Assembly (NCBI RefSeq): GCF_000420245.1 | Contig: NZ_ATUO01000014.1 | Coordinates: forward strand, 1 to 38,010 | DNA length: 38,010 nucleotides | Direction: 5' to 3' | Source of the DNA: Psychromonas hadalis ATCC BAA-638 | Lineage (GTDB): Bacteria > Pseudomonadota > Gammaproteobacteria > Enterobacterales > Psychromonadaceae | Shown: positions 8,017 through 16,152 of the stretch, in pieces | Layout: each line of letters begins with the position of its first letter | Numbering within the stretch: the stretch's first letter is position 1 | Position numbers and translations under genes: made by a program | Notes under the pieces: generated by a model | Seen by the model: the letters and a program-made list of their open reading frames with translations, nothing else | The model's database searches: none | What the model was told of the DNA's origin: nothing

Positions 8017-8937
8017 ATGAAAATTGCAATCATTGGTTTGGGAGATATTGCTCAAAAAGCATATCTACCTATTTTGACTCAGATTGAAAAGTTAGAGTTA
8101 GTTTTTTGTACGCGTAATCCCGTTACATTGACTAAATTGGCTAAGCAGTATCGAATTCAGCAGACCTATCAAGACTATCGCAAGCTTAATAAAGCTAATA
8201 TTGATGCGGTAATGATCCATTCTAGTACCGCTTCACATTCAGAGATTGCAAGCTACTTTTTACAGCTGGGGATCCCGACGTTTGTCGATAAACCGTTAGC
8301 TAATAATGCTTTTGATTGTGAAAAATTGTATGAGTTAGCCGAGCAGAAACAGACTCCACTTTACATGGGATTTAACCGTCGTTTTATTCCGCTTTATCAG
8401 CAACACCTGCATAACGAACCCTTGCTTTCGTTAAGATGGGAGAAGAATCGTTTTGATCTCCCTGGAGAATTACGTACTTTCATTTTTGATGATTTTATTC
8501 ATCCCCTTGATAGTGTGAATATTTATGCTAAAAATAGCATTGAAGATATTAATCTTATTACCCAGTTTAAAGGAAAGCAACTTAGCCGTTTAGATTTGCA
8601 ATGGCAACAGAACGGTACGCTGTTGCATGCTTCTATGAATCGTTTATATGGCACTACCAACGAAATTGTTAGCTTTAATTACCAGAATTGCAGTTATCAA
8701 TTTGACTCTTTTGTATCGGGAACAAAATGGCAAGCGAATCAACAAACAACGTTACGTTTAGCAGACTGGACACCAATGTTAACCAGCAAAGGTTTTGCCG
8801 ATATGATCGATGATTGGTTAAAAGTGGTGGCAATGGGCAAATTAGACGGATCGGTTATCAAGCGTAATTTAGCAACGCATCAATTGGCGGAAGCGATTTG
8901 TCAGAAACTTGTTGCCCAGAGAAAAGGAAAAAGCTGA
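8017..8937 (+). CDS. Gfo/Idh/MocA-family NAD(P)-dependent oxidoreductase
   Basis: The 306-residue protein has an N-terminal Rossmann fold (KIAIIGLGDIAQ with the dinucleotide glycine motif), the VDKPLA motif containing the family's conserved EKP-like lysine, and a C-terminal alpha/beta domain. Family members act on sugars, inositols or related substrates; this substrate is unknown. The frame extends to a TTG at 8014, but AAGGG lies seven bases before the ATG at 8017, which is the likely start. Its stop overlaps the next start by one base (TGATG), indicating translational coupling. Expression is probably controlled by the divergent TetR protein. Confidence 0.88.
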   Translation: MKIAIIGLGDIAQKAYLPILTQIEKLELVFCTRNPVTLTKLAKQYRIQQTYQDYRKLNKANIDAVMIHSSTASHSEIASYFLQLGIPTFVDKPLANNAFDCEKLYELAEQKQTPLYMGFNRRFIPLYQQHLHNEPLLSLRWEKNRFDLPGELRTFIFDDFIHPLDSVNIYAKNSIEDINLITQFKGKQLSRLDLQWQQNGTLLHASMNRLYGTTNEIVSFNYQNCSYQFDSFVSGTKWQANQQTTLRLADWTPMLTSKGFADMIDDWLKVVAMGKLDGSVIKRNLATHQLAEAICQKLVAQRKGKS

Positions 8938-10013
8938 TGCATTTTTGCTTCTCCATTACTGCACACGGTTTTGGTCACGGTGCAATTTCATGTTCAGTGA
9001 TCAATCGTTTGATGAAATACCACCCGCACATTAAAATATCAGTGATGACACGGTTGCCTAAAAGTTATCTTGATTCACGTTTGATTGCTGAGTTTGATTA
9101 TCATTCGATTGGTTTTGATTTTGGTATGTTGATGGCATCACCGATTGTAGTGGATGTGCAAAACAGCCGTGATAAATACCAAGCTCTTTTTGAGAATTGG
9201 CAGTCCTTTGTTGATCAAGAGAAGCAACTATTAATAGAGATAAAGCCCGATAGAATGATCAGTAATATCTCTCCCATCAGCCTTGATGCCGCTTTGCAAC
9301 TTGGTATAAAAACAGCCTCCGTTGCGCCTTTTAATTGGGCGCAAATATACCAACGTTATTGTTTAGATGAAAGCCAACAAACCCAGTCTGTCTACCAAAA
9401 GATGAATGCTGTATATCAAGCGGTGGACCAAGTGTTTAAACCACTGCCTTTTGTGCCATTAGATGACGGTAGTGAGATAATCCTCGCCAGTATTAATGAT
9501 CAACCGCAAGTTGATTTAGTCTGCTTGTTAAAGTTATTACCAGAAAATACAAAAAAAATAGGGTTAATAGCGCTGGGCGGTTTACCTTTTCCCTTAGATT
9601 TGACTCGCTGGCCAAAAATAGAAGGGTTACATTGGCTGGTAGATCAAACTATCCTGACTGCACGTAGTGATATGAGCCAAATAGGTCTGTTAAACATGCC
9701 TTTTTTACAGCTCGTTGCATCAGCTGATTTGATCATTACTAAACCCGGATATGGTACCTATTGTGAAATCGCTTCACTGGCAAAGCATAAAAAAATTAGA
9801 ACGATCAGTCTCGAACGTCCAGATTGGCCAGAAACCCCTTATCTGAACCATTTTTTATCTGAGCGTGTGCCGTTTGTTGAAATTGATGCGTTGCAATTAA
9901 GCACAGAGGCTTTAAAAACTGTTATAGAGAATTTAAGCCAGTTAGATTACCCCAATGAGTTACTTTGCGAAGATGGTGCAATGCAATTAATTAAATTTCT
10001 ACTTAGATATTAA
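8937..10013 (+). CDS. GT-B-like glycosyltransferase, MurG-related
   Basis: This 358-residue protein resembles GT-B enzymes with an N-terminal glycine-rich loop (ITAHGFGHG) and a C-terminal donor-binding motif (ADLIITKPGYGTYCEIA), as in MurG/family 28-like proteins and the N-terminal half of some sugar kinases. No membrane segment is visible. An upstream in-frame start at 8898 would overlap the oxidoreductase gene by 40 bases. The ATG at 8937 has AAGGA eight bases ahead and a one-base stop-start overlap, so it is preferred. Pairing with a sugar-type oxidoreductase suggests the two make and transfer a modified sugar, which is an inference. Neither acceptor nor donor is known. Confidence 0.75.
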   Translation: MHFCFSITAHGFGHGAISCSVINRLMKYHPHIKISVMTRLPKSYLDSRLIAEFDYHSIGFDFGMLMASPIVVDVQNSRDKYQALFENWQSFVDQEKQLLIEIKPDRMISNISPISLDAALQLGIKTASVAPFNWAQIYQRYCLDESQQTQSVYQKMNAVYQAVDQVFKPLPFVPLDDGSEIILASINDQPQVDLVCLLKLLPENTKKIGLIALGGLPFPLDLTRWPKIEGLHWLVDQTILTARSDMSQIGLLNMPFLQLVASADLIITKPGYGTYCEIASLAKHKKIRTISLERPDWPETPYLNHFLSERVPFVEIDALQLSTEALKTVIENLSQLDYPNELLCEDGAMQLIKFLLRY

Positions 10014-10150
10014 TCAGATAGATGAAATTACTGATCCTCGCTCACTATTTCTCCAAAAAATACTGGAAATTTTGTTGTTTTTTTACTATTTTATATTTAT
10101 CATATACATCTAATCAATCACTCATTTGGATGTTTAAATATTGTAGCTAG

Positions 10151-10308
10151 AAAAAGGCAAGTTAAGGGAAACCTTAATACGCAAAGCCACCGGCCTGTCG
10201 ACGTTAGTCTATGGTAGCGGAGTTACCGAGGCGATAATTGTTATTATATCCCTCCACTTTTAAAATAATACAATGTCACTGAACGCTGAATGATCACTTT
10301 TGTGGAGG
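10151..10308 (+). promoter_or_regulatory. c-di-GMP-I (GEMM) riboswitch with SD-masking expression platform
   Basis: The aptamer spans about 10151-10233. It has a GTTAAGG-GAAA-CCTTAAT stem with a GNRA tetraloop (10161-10178), then the diagnostic ACGCAAAGCCACCGGCC (10179-10195), and GGTAGCGGAGTTACC (10213-10227), which differs at one position from the usual GGTAGCGGGGTTACC. Downstream, CCTCCAC (10251-10257) is exactly complementary to GTGGAGG (10302-10308), which contains the Shine-Dalgarno of the gene starting at 10314. Translation control is therefore likely. GCGGAG (10217-10222) and GAGG (10228-10231) in the aptamer could compete for the masking strand. Whether c-di-GMP turns the gene on or off cannot be read from the sequence. 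Confidence 0.88.
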
Positions 10309-10313
10309 CAAAA

Positions 10314-11735
10314 ATGAATCAGCAACTTAGCTTTGTAAACAAATGTTACCTTACTTTACTCGCCTGTTTATTGCTCAACTCGATGGCTTTTGCCGAAAGC
10401 TTACAGATAAATTGGGCAGATAATTCCGATAATGAAGATGTTTTTATTGTCGAAAAGCGTTTTTTGCAGAGTGATACTTTCCAGCGTATTGCAGTCCTTT
10501 CTGAAAATACCACGCATTATAATGATGCTGATGTGAACATTGATGAAACATATTGTTATCGTATCAGTGCGTTTAATCAAGCAGGGCAGAGTATTTCAAG
10601 TGAATCATGCATGAAGGTGACTGAAACATCTTCATCGCCATCTTTGCCTTCATCCCCCTCCACACCAGCTCCCTCTTATCCTGATTTTGTTGAGGCGTCT
10701 GGAAATATGTCGATATCCCATCAATTTATCGCAAGACCTGTAGATATAGAAATAGGAGATAAAGAGTTCTATTCCTTTAAAAATAATGCGTTATATAACG
10801 ATTGGTACAGCGAAGATGAGATATTTAATGTGAATTTTTACGTAAATGAAGGCCGTGTTGGGCATCATGATCTCGATTATTTTAGCTTCCAGCAACAGGG
10901 TGAGGAACTAGAAAACGGCTATGCGAGCATGAAATTTAATACAGAAAATAGCCTGTCTTTTGTTCTACAGGGAAATGGGAGCGAGCAAATTGCAACCTTA
11001 TATATGAAAGCGGGCGCTTGGAGCAGTGATGCCTCCAGTATTATTGTGACTGTGGGTGATGAAGTGGAGGTTATTACATTGCCAAAAGGCTACAGCTGGT
11101 TTTATTTTTCTGTAGATATTGAGTTTGATGGGACAGCACCCGTTACTATTACCACGGACAGTGAGCGAGCTGGTTATAGCTCAGTGATGTTTGCTGGGTT
11201 GGTATTGAACAATGAAAATAATGCCAATGTAATTAAATATGCCTCTATGGTAGATGTGGATAGCAATTTTGGCGATAAGATTGATATTAGTGAAATGAAG
11301 TTTATGACCTCGCGTGGTGAAACTGGCAATGAAGATAACTCGGGTGCGAGCATTGAATCTTTAGATTTTTATGGGAAAGGTAAAATATATAATAGTCGCT
11401 ATGTTTATATTAACCCTAACGGTGAAAATTACACTGGTTATCGATATATGGGCTGGAGCGAGTCAAATGGCGTAGCGATAAAACTGAAAAGCGCAGAATC
11501 TCAAGTTAGCAACGTCTCTCTTTACTTTAAAACAGGTATTTGGAGCCATGAGGCTAGTTTTGTAGAGCTGATGATTAACGGAGAAAGTCAGTTAATTGAA
11601 ATCGCTAAAGGGTATCGCTGGTATTATATGAAAGTTGATATTGAATTTGAGGGGGAATTAGATCTTGACTTGCATCCATATGAGCAAAGAGGGGGGTATA
11701 GCGCACTGGGGTTTGCGGGGTTAACACTTAATTAA
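10314..11735 (+). CDS. Secreted Fn3-like protein with a duplicated C-terminal domain, riboswitch-controlled
   Basis: The 473-residue protein has a signal peptide ending at about SMAFA, then an Fn3-like module (residues 27-100; WADNSDNEDVFIVEK, YCYRISAFNQAG). A Ser/Pro linker follows, then two copies of a domain of about 165-175 residues. The copies share KAGAWSSDAS/KTGIWSHEAS, KGYSWFYFSVDIEFDG/KGYRWYYMKVDIEFEG and ERAGYSSVMFAGLVLN/QRGGYSALGFAGLTLN. I do not recognise this domain; it is probably a beta-sandwich. There is no PEP-CTERM tail or lipobox, so release to the surface or matrix is inferred. GGAGG lies five bases before the ATG at 10314, so the upstream in-frame ATG at 10290 is rejected. 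A c-di-GMP riboswitch precedes it. Confidence 0.85.
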   Translation: MNQQLSFVNKCYLTLLACLLLNSMAFAESLQINWADNSDNEDVFIVEKRFLQSDTFQRIAVLSENTTHYNDADVNIDETYCYRISAFNQAGQSISSESCMKVTETSSSPSLPSSPSTPAPSYPDFVEASGNMSISHQFIARPVDIEIGDKEFYSFKNNALYNDWYSEDEIFNVNFYVNEGRVGHHDLDYFSFQQQGEELENGYASMKFNTENSLSFVLQGNGSEQIATLYMKAGAWSSDASSIIVTVGDEVEVITLPKGYSWFYFSVDIEFDGTAPVTITTDSERAGYSSVMFAGLVLNNENNANVIKYASMVDVDSNFGDKIDISEMKFMTSRGETGNEDNSGASIESLDFYGKGKIYNSRYVYINPNGENYTGYRYMGWSESNGVAIKLKSAESQVSNVSLYFKTGIWSHEASFVELMINGESQLIEIAKGYRWYYMKVDIEFEGELDLDLHPYEQRGGYSALGFAGLTLN

Positions 11736-11750
11736 TCAATAATCACAAAT

Positions 11751-11792
11751 AAAAAAGCCGAAGTAGCGATAGAGATAGTCTTCGGCTTTTTA
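11751..11792. terminator. Bidirectional terminator
   Basis: AAAAAGCCGAAG (11752-11763) pairs with CTTCGGCTTTTT (11780-11791), with A and T tracts on both sides. It separates the convergent Fn3-protein and PEP-CTERM genes. Confidence 0.92.
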
Positions 11793-11809
11793 GTTTCTAC
11801 TGTTTTAGA

Positions 11810-12364
11810 TTAAGCTTGTTTTTTACGACGAGCAGCACCAAAACCAACTAATGCAAGACCTAGTAGTGCAATTGTTGCTGGAGCAGGAACTGCTGAAGCT
11901 GAGAATGTGAATTTACCATTTTCAATACCAGTTGAATCATCTGCAGAGAATGTCCATGTACCAGCAGTATCAGCATAACCAACACCTTTTAAAGTACCTG
12001 AACCCGCCAGGCGGATAAAAGTGGTGTCTGCTTGATTTAAAGTGATAGATTCCAAATCAAATGTAAATCCACCCACAGCCCATAGTGGACCTTGTAACAC
12101 AAGAGGAGCGAATGAAGTGATGTTGTTGAAAGTAACAGGTGTCAATACGTTAAGTGCTTGGTAATCGCCAGCAGCAAGAAAAGTAAATCCAGCAATAAAA
12201 TTTAATGATGTTACTGCATCTTTATTATTATTTAATGTTGCTTCTGCAGCGCCAAAAAAATCTAGTTTACCAGTAATCTCTTCAAGAGCTGGAGTAGCAA
12301 ATGTAGATGTTGATGCTACTAAAAGTGTCGCCGCAGCAACAAGCTTTAAAAGTACGTTTTTCAT
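11810..12364 (-). CDS. PEP-CTERM sorting-domain protein
   Basis: The 184-residue secreted protein has an N-terminal signal peptide (cleavage near STFA-TPA). A cysteine-free, probably beta-rich body is followed by a C-terminal exosortase signal at residues about 159-184: the Pro motif VPAPAT, a hydrophobic helix (IALLGLALVGFGA) and the basic tail ARRKK. The variant PAP in place of PEP occurs in this family. Exosortase would recognise and cleave this tail during export. AAGGA lies five bases before the ATG. A sigma-54 promoter about 80 bases upstream and the linked PrsR gene indicate PrsK/PrsR control. The body's function is unknown; matrix or surface roles are typical of the class. Confidence 0.92.
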   Translation of the reverse strand: MKNVLLKLVAAATLLVASTSTFATPALEEITGKLDFFGAAEATLNNNKDAVTSLNFIAGFTFLAAGDYQALNVLTPVTFNNITSFAPLVLQGPLWAVGGFTFDLESITLNQADTTFIRLAGSGTLKGVGYADTAGTWTFSADDSTGIENGKFTFSASAVPAPATIALLGLALVGFGAARRKKQA

Positions 12365-12442
12365 GTTAATCCTTGTTTGAGTTGTTTTCCCTAACGGGGT
12401 ATTTGTTTTAGCTCAAGAACAACCTGAACCTGTTTGTATATA

Positions 12443-12459
12443 AGCATGTAGTGTGCCAA
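12443..12459 (-). promoter_or_regulatory. Sigma-54 (RpoN) promoter of the PEP-CTERM gene
   Basis: The minus strand reads TTGGCACACTACATGCT, matching TTGGCAC-N5-TTGC with one mismatch and the obligatory GG-N10-GC spacing. The predicted transcription start is near 12432, giving a leader of about 68 bases to the ATG at 12364. PrsR, encoded nearby, has the GAFTGA loop required of sigma-54 activators. Confidence 0.85.
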
Positions 12460-12739
12460 TTTTTTATTTTGTTGTTTTTCAATTGGTTATGTATTTAATG
12501 TGGATTTTTGCACCCTGTGATGTAAAAGTATCCGTCACTTCTTTAGGTGCGTTATATCAGAGATAAAATATTTTTATGATTATTATTTATTAAGTGAGGT
12601 GGCTAAAGAAATAAAGAAAAAAGGATATAAAAGTAATAGTTATCTCATAGAATGAGGAGGACGGGTATTGAACCTGTTTGCTTCTCACCATATAATTCCA
12701 GTGTATAGGCATATGGATATTATTAATTTTGGAGTTTAG
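12460..12739. other. Non-coding region between the PEP-CTERM and lipoprotein genes
   Basis: No gene is visible here. The part next to the sigma-54 promoter is where an upstream activator site would lie. GTGATGTAAAAGTATCCGTCAC (near 12518) is a loose dyad but too imperfect to call. GGAG at 12731-12734 is the Shine-Dalgarno site of the lipoprotein gene. No GG-N10-GC promoter was found for the plus-strand gene. Confidence 0.5.
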
Positions 12740-13291
12740 ATGCATAGGTTTTCATGGATGAAGCAAGTAATTACGTCTGTTTTTTTATTACTGTTTTTAT
12801 CAGCGTGTATTGAAAGTGATTCAGAACCCTCTCCCCCTCCTAGCTTGGGAACGTCAGGTGAGGAACAAGCTGAATTGATAACAAAAGAAGAACCTGTAAC
12901 AGCACCACCTGTTGCAGTACCACCTGTAACAGCGCCACCTGTAACAGCGCCACCTGTTGCAGTACCACCTGTAACAGCGCCACCTGTTGCAGTACCACCT
13001 GTAACAGTACCACCTGTTGCAGTACCACCTGTAACAGCACCTGCTATCGTAGTCGCGCCGGTATTAATTGAGTGGCTTGATAATTCTGATAATGAAGATG
13101 GTTTCATTGTTGAGAGAAAAGCAGAAAGAGAGGCTAGCTTTACAAAGGTGAATTATCTTATGCCTGATGCAACTCATTATATAGATGATAGTTTATTAGC
13201 TGGTATCTATTATTGTTATAGAGTGATTGCTTTTAACCAAGCGGGTAGTACTTCGTCCGATGAAGTTTGTATTGATGCACTTTATAAATAA
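12740..13291 (+). CDS. Lipoprotein with Pro/Val repeat stalk and Fn3-like module
   Basis: The 183-residue protein has a lipoprotein signal with lipobox LSAC (Cys23). An acidic Ser/Pro segment and a low-complexity stalk follow (residues about 51-102), built from PPVAV/PPVTA pentapeptides. A C-terminal Fn3-like module (106-183) closely parallels that of the riboswitch-controlled protein: WLDNSDNEDGFIVERK, THYIDDS and YCYRVIAFNQAG correspond to WADNSDNEDVFIVEK and YCYRISAFNQAG. A stalked module displayed from a membrane is inferred. GGAG lies five bases before the ATG. The shared module suggests duplication and a common partner. Function is unknown. Confidence 0.8.
   Translation: MHRFSWMKQVITSVFLLLFLSACIESDSEPSPPPSLGTSGEEQAELITKEEPVTAPPVAVPPVTAPPVTAPPVAVPPVTAPPVAVPPVTVPPVAVPPVTAPAIVVAPVLIEWLDNSDNEDGFIVERKAEREASFTKVNYLMPDATHYIDDSLLAGIYYCYRVIAFNQAGSTSSDEVCIDALYK
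12891..13046 (+). repeat. In-frame 15-base tandem repeats (Pro/Val stalk)
   Basis: About ten 15-base units alternate between GTTGCAGTACCACCT and GTAACAGCGCCACCT types and encode VAVPP/VTAPP. Such near-identical units can expand or contract in frame and change the stalk length. Confidence 0.9.
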
Positions 13292-13430
13292 GTGTTTTGT
13301 TTCATTTTAAATGAGATGATTATCACGCCAACTACGCTCAGTTCTGCAATAGGGAGCTAACAAAAAAACTTAACTATTTCAGCTTTTTTTTCATCGTAGC
13401 ACTTATAAAATAATCGTTTTTGCGTAGTTT

Positions 13431-13462
13431 AAATGGCTTCAGTAGACACTGAAGCCATTTTT
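13431..13462. terminator. Bidirectional terminator between the lipoprotein gene and prsT
   Basis: AAATGGCTTCAGT (13431-13443) and ACTGAAGCCATTT (13448-13460) are a perfect 13-bp inverted repeat around AGAC, followed by a T tract on the plus strand. It lies between two convergent genes. Confidence 0.88.
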
Positions 13463-13475
13463 CAATATGAATTAA

Positions 13476-16115
13476 CTAAAGATCTTTTACCTCTAACCAA
13501 TGTTGCTCAATGTCTATATTACGGGGAGCTAATTGATGCGCTTGTTGAATCAGTGTTTTCGCTTGCTCTATGTTGCCCGACTTATATAAAATCCAACCAT
13601 ATGTATCGACTATTGCCGCATTTTTTGGGGCGAGTGTAAACGCTCTTTCAGCCAGTTCGGTTGCTCGATTGTTATTTGTGATGAAATATAACCATGCTGC
13701 ATTATTCAGGCTTGTCAGGTTATTGGGGTCTTGTGCTAGTATTTTTTCATACAACGCTAAAGCACCTTGTTCATCTCCTTTTTTCTGTAATAGCAGGGCG
13801 TTGTTGAGAGCCACAAATAAGCTTTCAGGTGCTTGCTTTTGCCACTGTGCTAAAAATAGCACCGCTTGCTGTTTATCCCTCTGTTGAAGTAGTGCATAGC
13901 GTTTTCGTGCCACTTGTTCATTGTGAGTTACCTGCCATTCTTCCTGTAGAATGTTGAGAGCTTTATTGGGATCATTCTCTGCTAATGCAATCTCTGCTTT
14001 ATAAATTGAGATGATAGGGTTGTTAGGTAAGATGACTTCAACTTGTTTTATGACCTTTTTTGCCTCGCTTAACTGTTTCGATTCAATCTCTATTTTTGTT
14101 AGTAATATTAATAGTAAAGGATGCTCTGGCGTACCTTGCAGTGCAGTTAAGGTGATTTTTCTCGCTTTATTAAACTCTTTGTCGGTCAGGGCAAGAATAG
14201 CGCGCTGATAATCTATCTTTTTCTGTAGGTCGGTTAAATAGGGCTGTAGATTATTTAGCAATTGCTGTGATGCTTGCTCTATATGCACTGCTGCTTGCTG
14301 TATATTGCGTTGTTGTAGCTGGGCGTCAGCTAAAACAAGTGCCAAAATAGCGGGATCGTGGTTTTCTGGCAATCGATTATGGGCTTGTTCAATATCTAAC
14401 GCTTGTTTGATTTGGCTAAACACAAAACCTTGATAACCTTTTAGCTCTTTAGGGTGAAATAGAATGATATTTCGATAAGCGCTTTGTGTTGCTTGCCAGT
14501 TCTGTGCCTGTTGTTTGCTCTGCGCTAGTCCATATAATCCTGTTAAATTATTTTCTTGTTGTGCTAAAACCGCGCTGAAAAGCTTATCGGCTTGCTGATA
14601 CTGCTTACGATATAGTTTGTATTTAGCGATAAGTAATTGTGTTTCTAAACTGTTGTTTTTGGTTGTTTGCAGTTGCTGTATATACTGTTGTGTCGCTTTG
14701 TCTTTTTTAAGAAAGATTAATTTTTTCAAATAAGCGGTTTGCAAGTGGATATTAGTCGGATTGTTTTTTAACGCGTTTTGTAAAATAGCGTGTGCTTTTT
14801 CATGATCGGCAGGGGTTACCTTGCTGTAATAGTTCGCAGACAAAAGCGCTGCTTTATCACTGTTGGGAAAAAGTTTTTCAATCCTGTTTAAGGCAAATTT
14901 TGCTTTATCAAATTGTTGTTGATCCATGGCCGCTAATAGATACAAGGTTAATGTTTCGTAGCTGTTTTCGGTTGCAATTATATTTTCTAGCATGGTTAAA
15001 ACAGCCGCTGAATTATCAAGTTTTAGCTGTGTCATTGCATACAGTTGTGTCAATTTTGCGGAGTTTTTTTCTGGATCAATAATGCCATTTAAGTATTTTT
15101 GAGCACCTTTAAGATCTCCCTGCGTATAGAGGATCACACCATATAAGGTCAATGTTTTTTTATGGCCTGGTGCGATTTTTAATATCTTATCAAGTGTTTG
15201 TTTAGCGAGTTTGAACTCTTTGTTTTGGTATTGTTTTGTCGCCTGTGCATAATTTTGATTGATAGACGCGGCTTCTGGAAATTCATCGGCTAAAATTCGA
15301 GAATACAGCAGCGCTTCTGAACTGCGTCCTTGTGAGGTTAATACCTCTGTCAGAGCTTGCAATATGCTAATACGTTCAGGGGTGAAGATATCAGAAGAGG
15401 GGATCACTGTGAGTGCGAGTGAAAGTGTTTTTTCTGCCTCGCGAAAATTATTTTCATTAATCAGCAGGTAACTTTTTAATATTAATGCTTCACTATTTTT
15501 TGCATCGCTATTAATGGCGCGATTGAGTAGTGAGATGGCATCTGGTATATCATTTGCGAGCGCAGATATCTGCGCTTGCCCAATGAAGGCATCTGCTTGG
15601 TATTTTGATTGTTTTTCTAGCGTTTTAAAGAGTGCTAATGCTTGCTCAAATTTTTGTTCACGCAAGTGTATTTGCGCTTGCTCTTTCATTAATCGATAGG
15701 GTTGTCGTTGTAATACATCGTTATTTTCTTCAATTAATCGTTTTGCAGAGATGAGCTTATTTTCTTTTTGATAAGCTTCTAACAGTAAAAAATAGTACTC
15801 ACTATTTTTACTGTTTTTATACTTTGTTAAAATAAAACTGGATGCTTCTGGTTGCTCTAGTTGCAGGTAGATTTTGGCAAGCATAAGGTACCCATCAACT
15901 TGTTCAGGGTAAGCCACAATAGCATTTTTAGCAGCCACTATAGCCGCTTTAAACTGAAACTGTTCTAAATAGCTTTCCCCTTGTTGTGTATATTGGTTTA
16001 AAGGTGCTTTTTGTGGCGCTGTAGGCTCACCACAAGCGGTCAAAAGCACACTGCTAGCGAGTATGATTGCTGTGAGCATTTTTTTATTATTAAATCGTGT
16101 TTTGATAAAGTTCAT
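13476..16115 (-). CDS. prsT: PEP-CTERM system TPR lipoprotein PrsT
   Basis: This 879-residue protein has a lipoprotein signal with lipobox LTAC (Cys28), followed by tetratricopeptide repeats across nearly the whole length (for example ALILKSYLLINENNFREAEK and the C-terminal AAIVDTYGWILYKSGNIEQA). Length, lipobox and position next to prsR match the PrsT family of XrtA/PEP-CTERM loci, where it is thought to help assemble or export polysaccharide or sorted proteins at the periplasmic face. GGAA lies about five bases before the ATG. It is the last gene of the minus-strand string and ends at a strong terminator. Confidence 0.88.
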   Translation of the reverse strand: MNFIKTRFNNKKMLTAIILASSVLLTACGEPTAPQKAPLNQYTQQGESYLEQFQFKAAIVAAKNAIVAYPEQVDGYLMLAKIYLQLEQPEASSFILTKYKNSKNSEYYFLLLEAYQKENKLISAKRLIEENNDVLQRQPYRLMKEQAQIHLREQKFEQALALFKTLEKQSKYQADAFIGQAQISALANDIPDAISLLNRAINSDAKNSEALILKSYLLINENNFREAEKTLSLALTVIPSSDIFTPERISILQALTEVLTSQGRSSEALLYSRILADEFPEAASINQNYAQATKQYQNKEFKLAKQTLDKILKIAPGHKKTLTLYGVILYTQGDLKGAQKYLNGIIDPEKNSAKLTQLYAMTQLKLDNSAAVLTMLENIIATENSYETLTLYLLAAMDQQQFDKAKFALNRIEKLFPNSDKAALLSANYYSKVTPADHEKAHAILQNALKNNPTNIHLQTAYLKKLIFLKKDKATQQYIQQLQTTKNNSLETQLLIAKYKLYRKQYQQADKLFSAVLAQQENNLTGLYGLAQSKQQAQNWQATQSAYRNIILFHPKELKGYQGFVFSQIKQALDIEQAHNRLPENHDPAILALVLADAQLQQRNIQQAAVHIEQASQQLLNNLQPYLTDLQKKIDYQRAILALTDKEFNKARKITLTALQGTPEHPLLLILLTKIEIESKQLSEAKKVIKQVEVILPNNPIISIYKAEIALAENDPNKALNILQEEWQVTHNEQVARKRYALLQQRDKQQAVLFLAQWQKQAPESLFVALNNALLLQKKGDEQGALALYEKILAQDPNNLTSLNNAAWLYFITNNNRATELAERAFTLAPKNAAIVDTYGWILYKSGNIEQAKTLIQQAHQLAPRNIDIEQHWLEVKDL

Positions 16116-16152
16116 AATCGTTCCATCTGTATTGCTTACGTTGTTAAAATAA

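Noticed and set aside
10290-10313. Upstream in-frame ATG for the riboswitch-controlled gene
   Set aside because: GGAGG at 10304-10308 is positioned for the ATG at 10314, and the signal peptide starts properly there.
12650-12695. tRNA T-arm-like sequence on the minus strand (GGTTCAATACC with flanking CCGTCCTCC)
   Set aside because: A mismatch in the stem and no matching acceptor, D- or anticodon arms upstream; at most a chance match or a remnant too short to call.
12891-13046. Direct repeats that could suggest a CRISPR array
   Set aside because: Units are contiguous, in frame and without spacers; they encode a low-complexity protein stalk.
12736-13107. Minus-strand frame rich in Gly/Thr repeats opposite the lipoprotein gene
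   Set aside because: It is the antisense reading of the 15-base Pro/Val repeats and has no ribosome site or signal; the plus-strand frame has a lipobox and an Fn3 module.
13476-16115. Several plus-strand frames within prsT (for example near 13570, 14792 and 15259)
   Set aside because: They are antisense shadows of the long TPR gene with no ribosome sites or recognisable domains.
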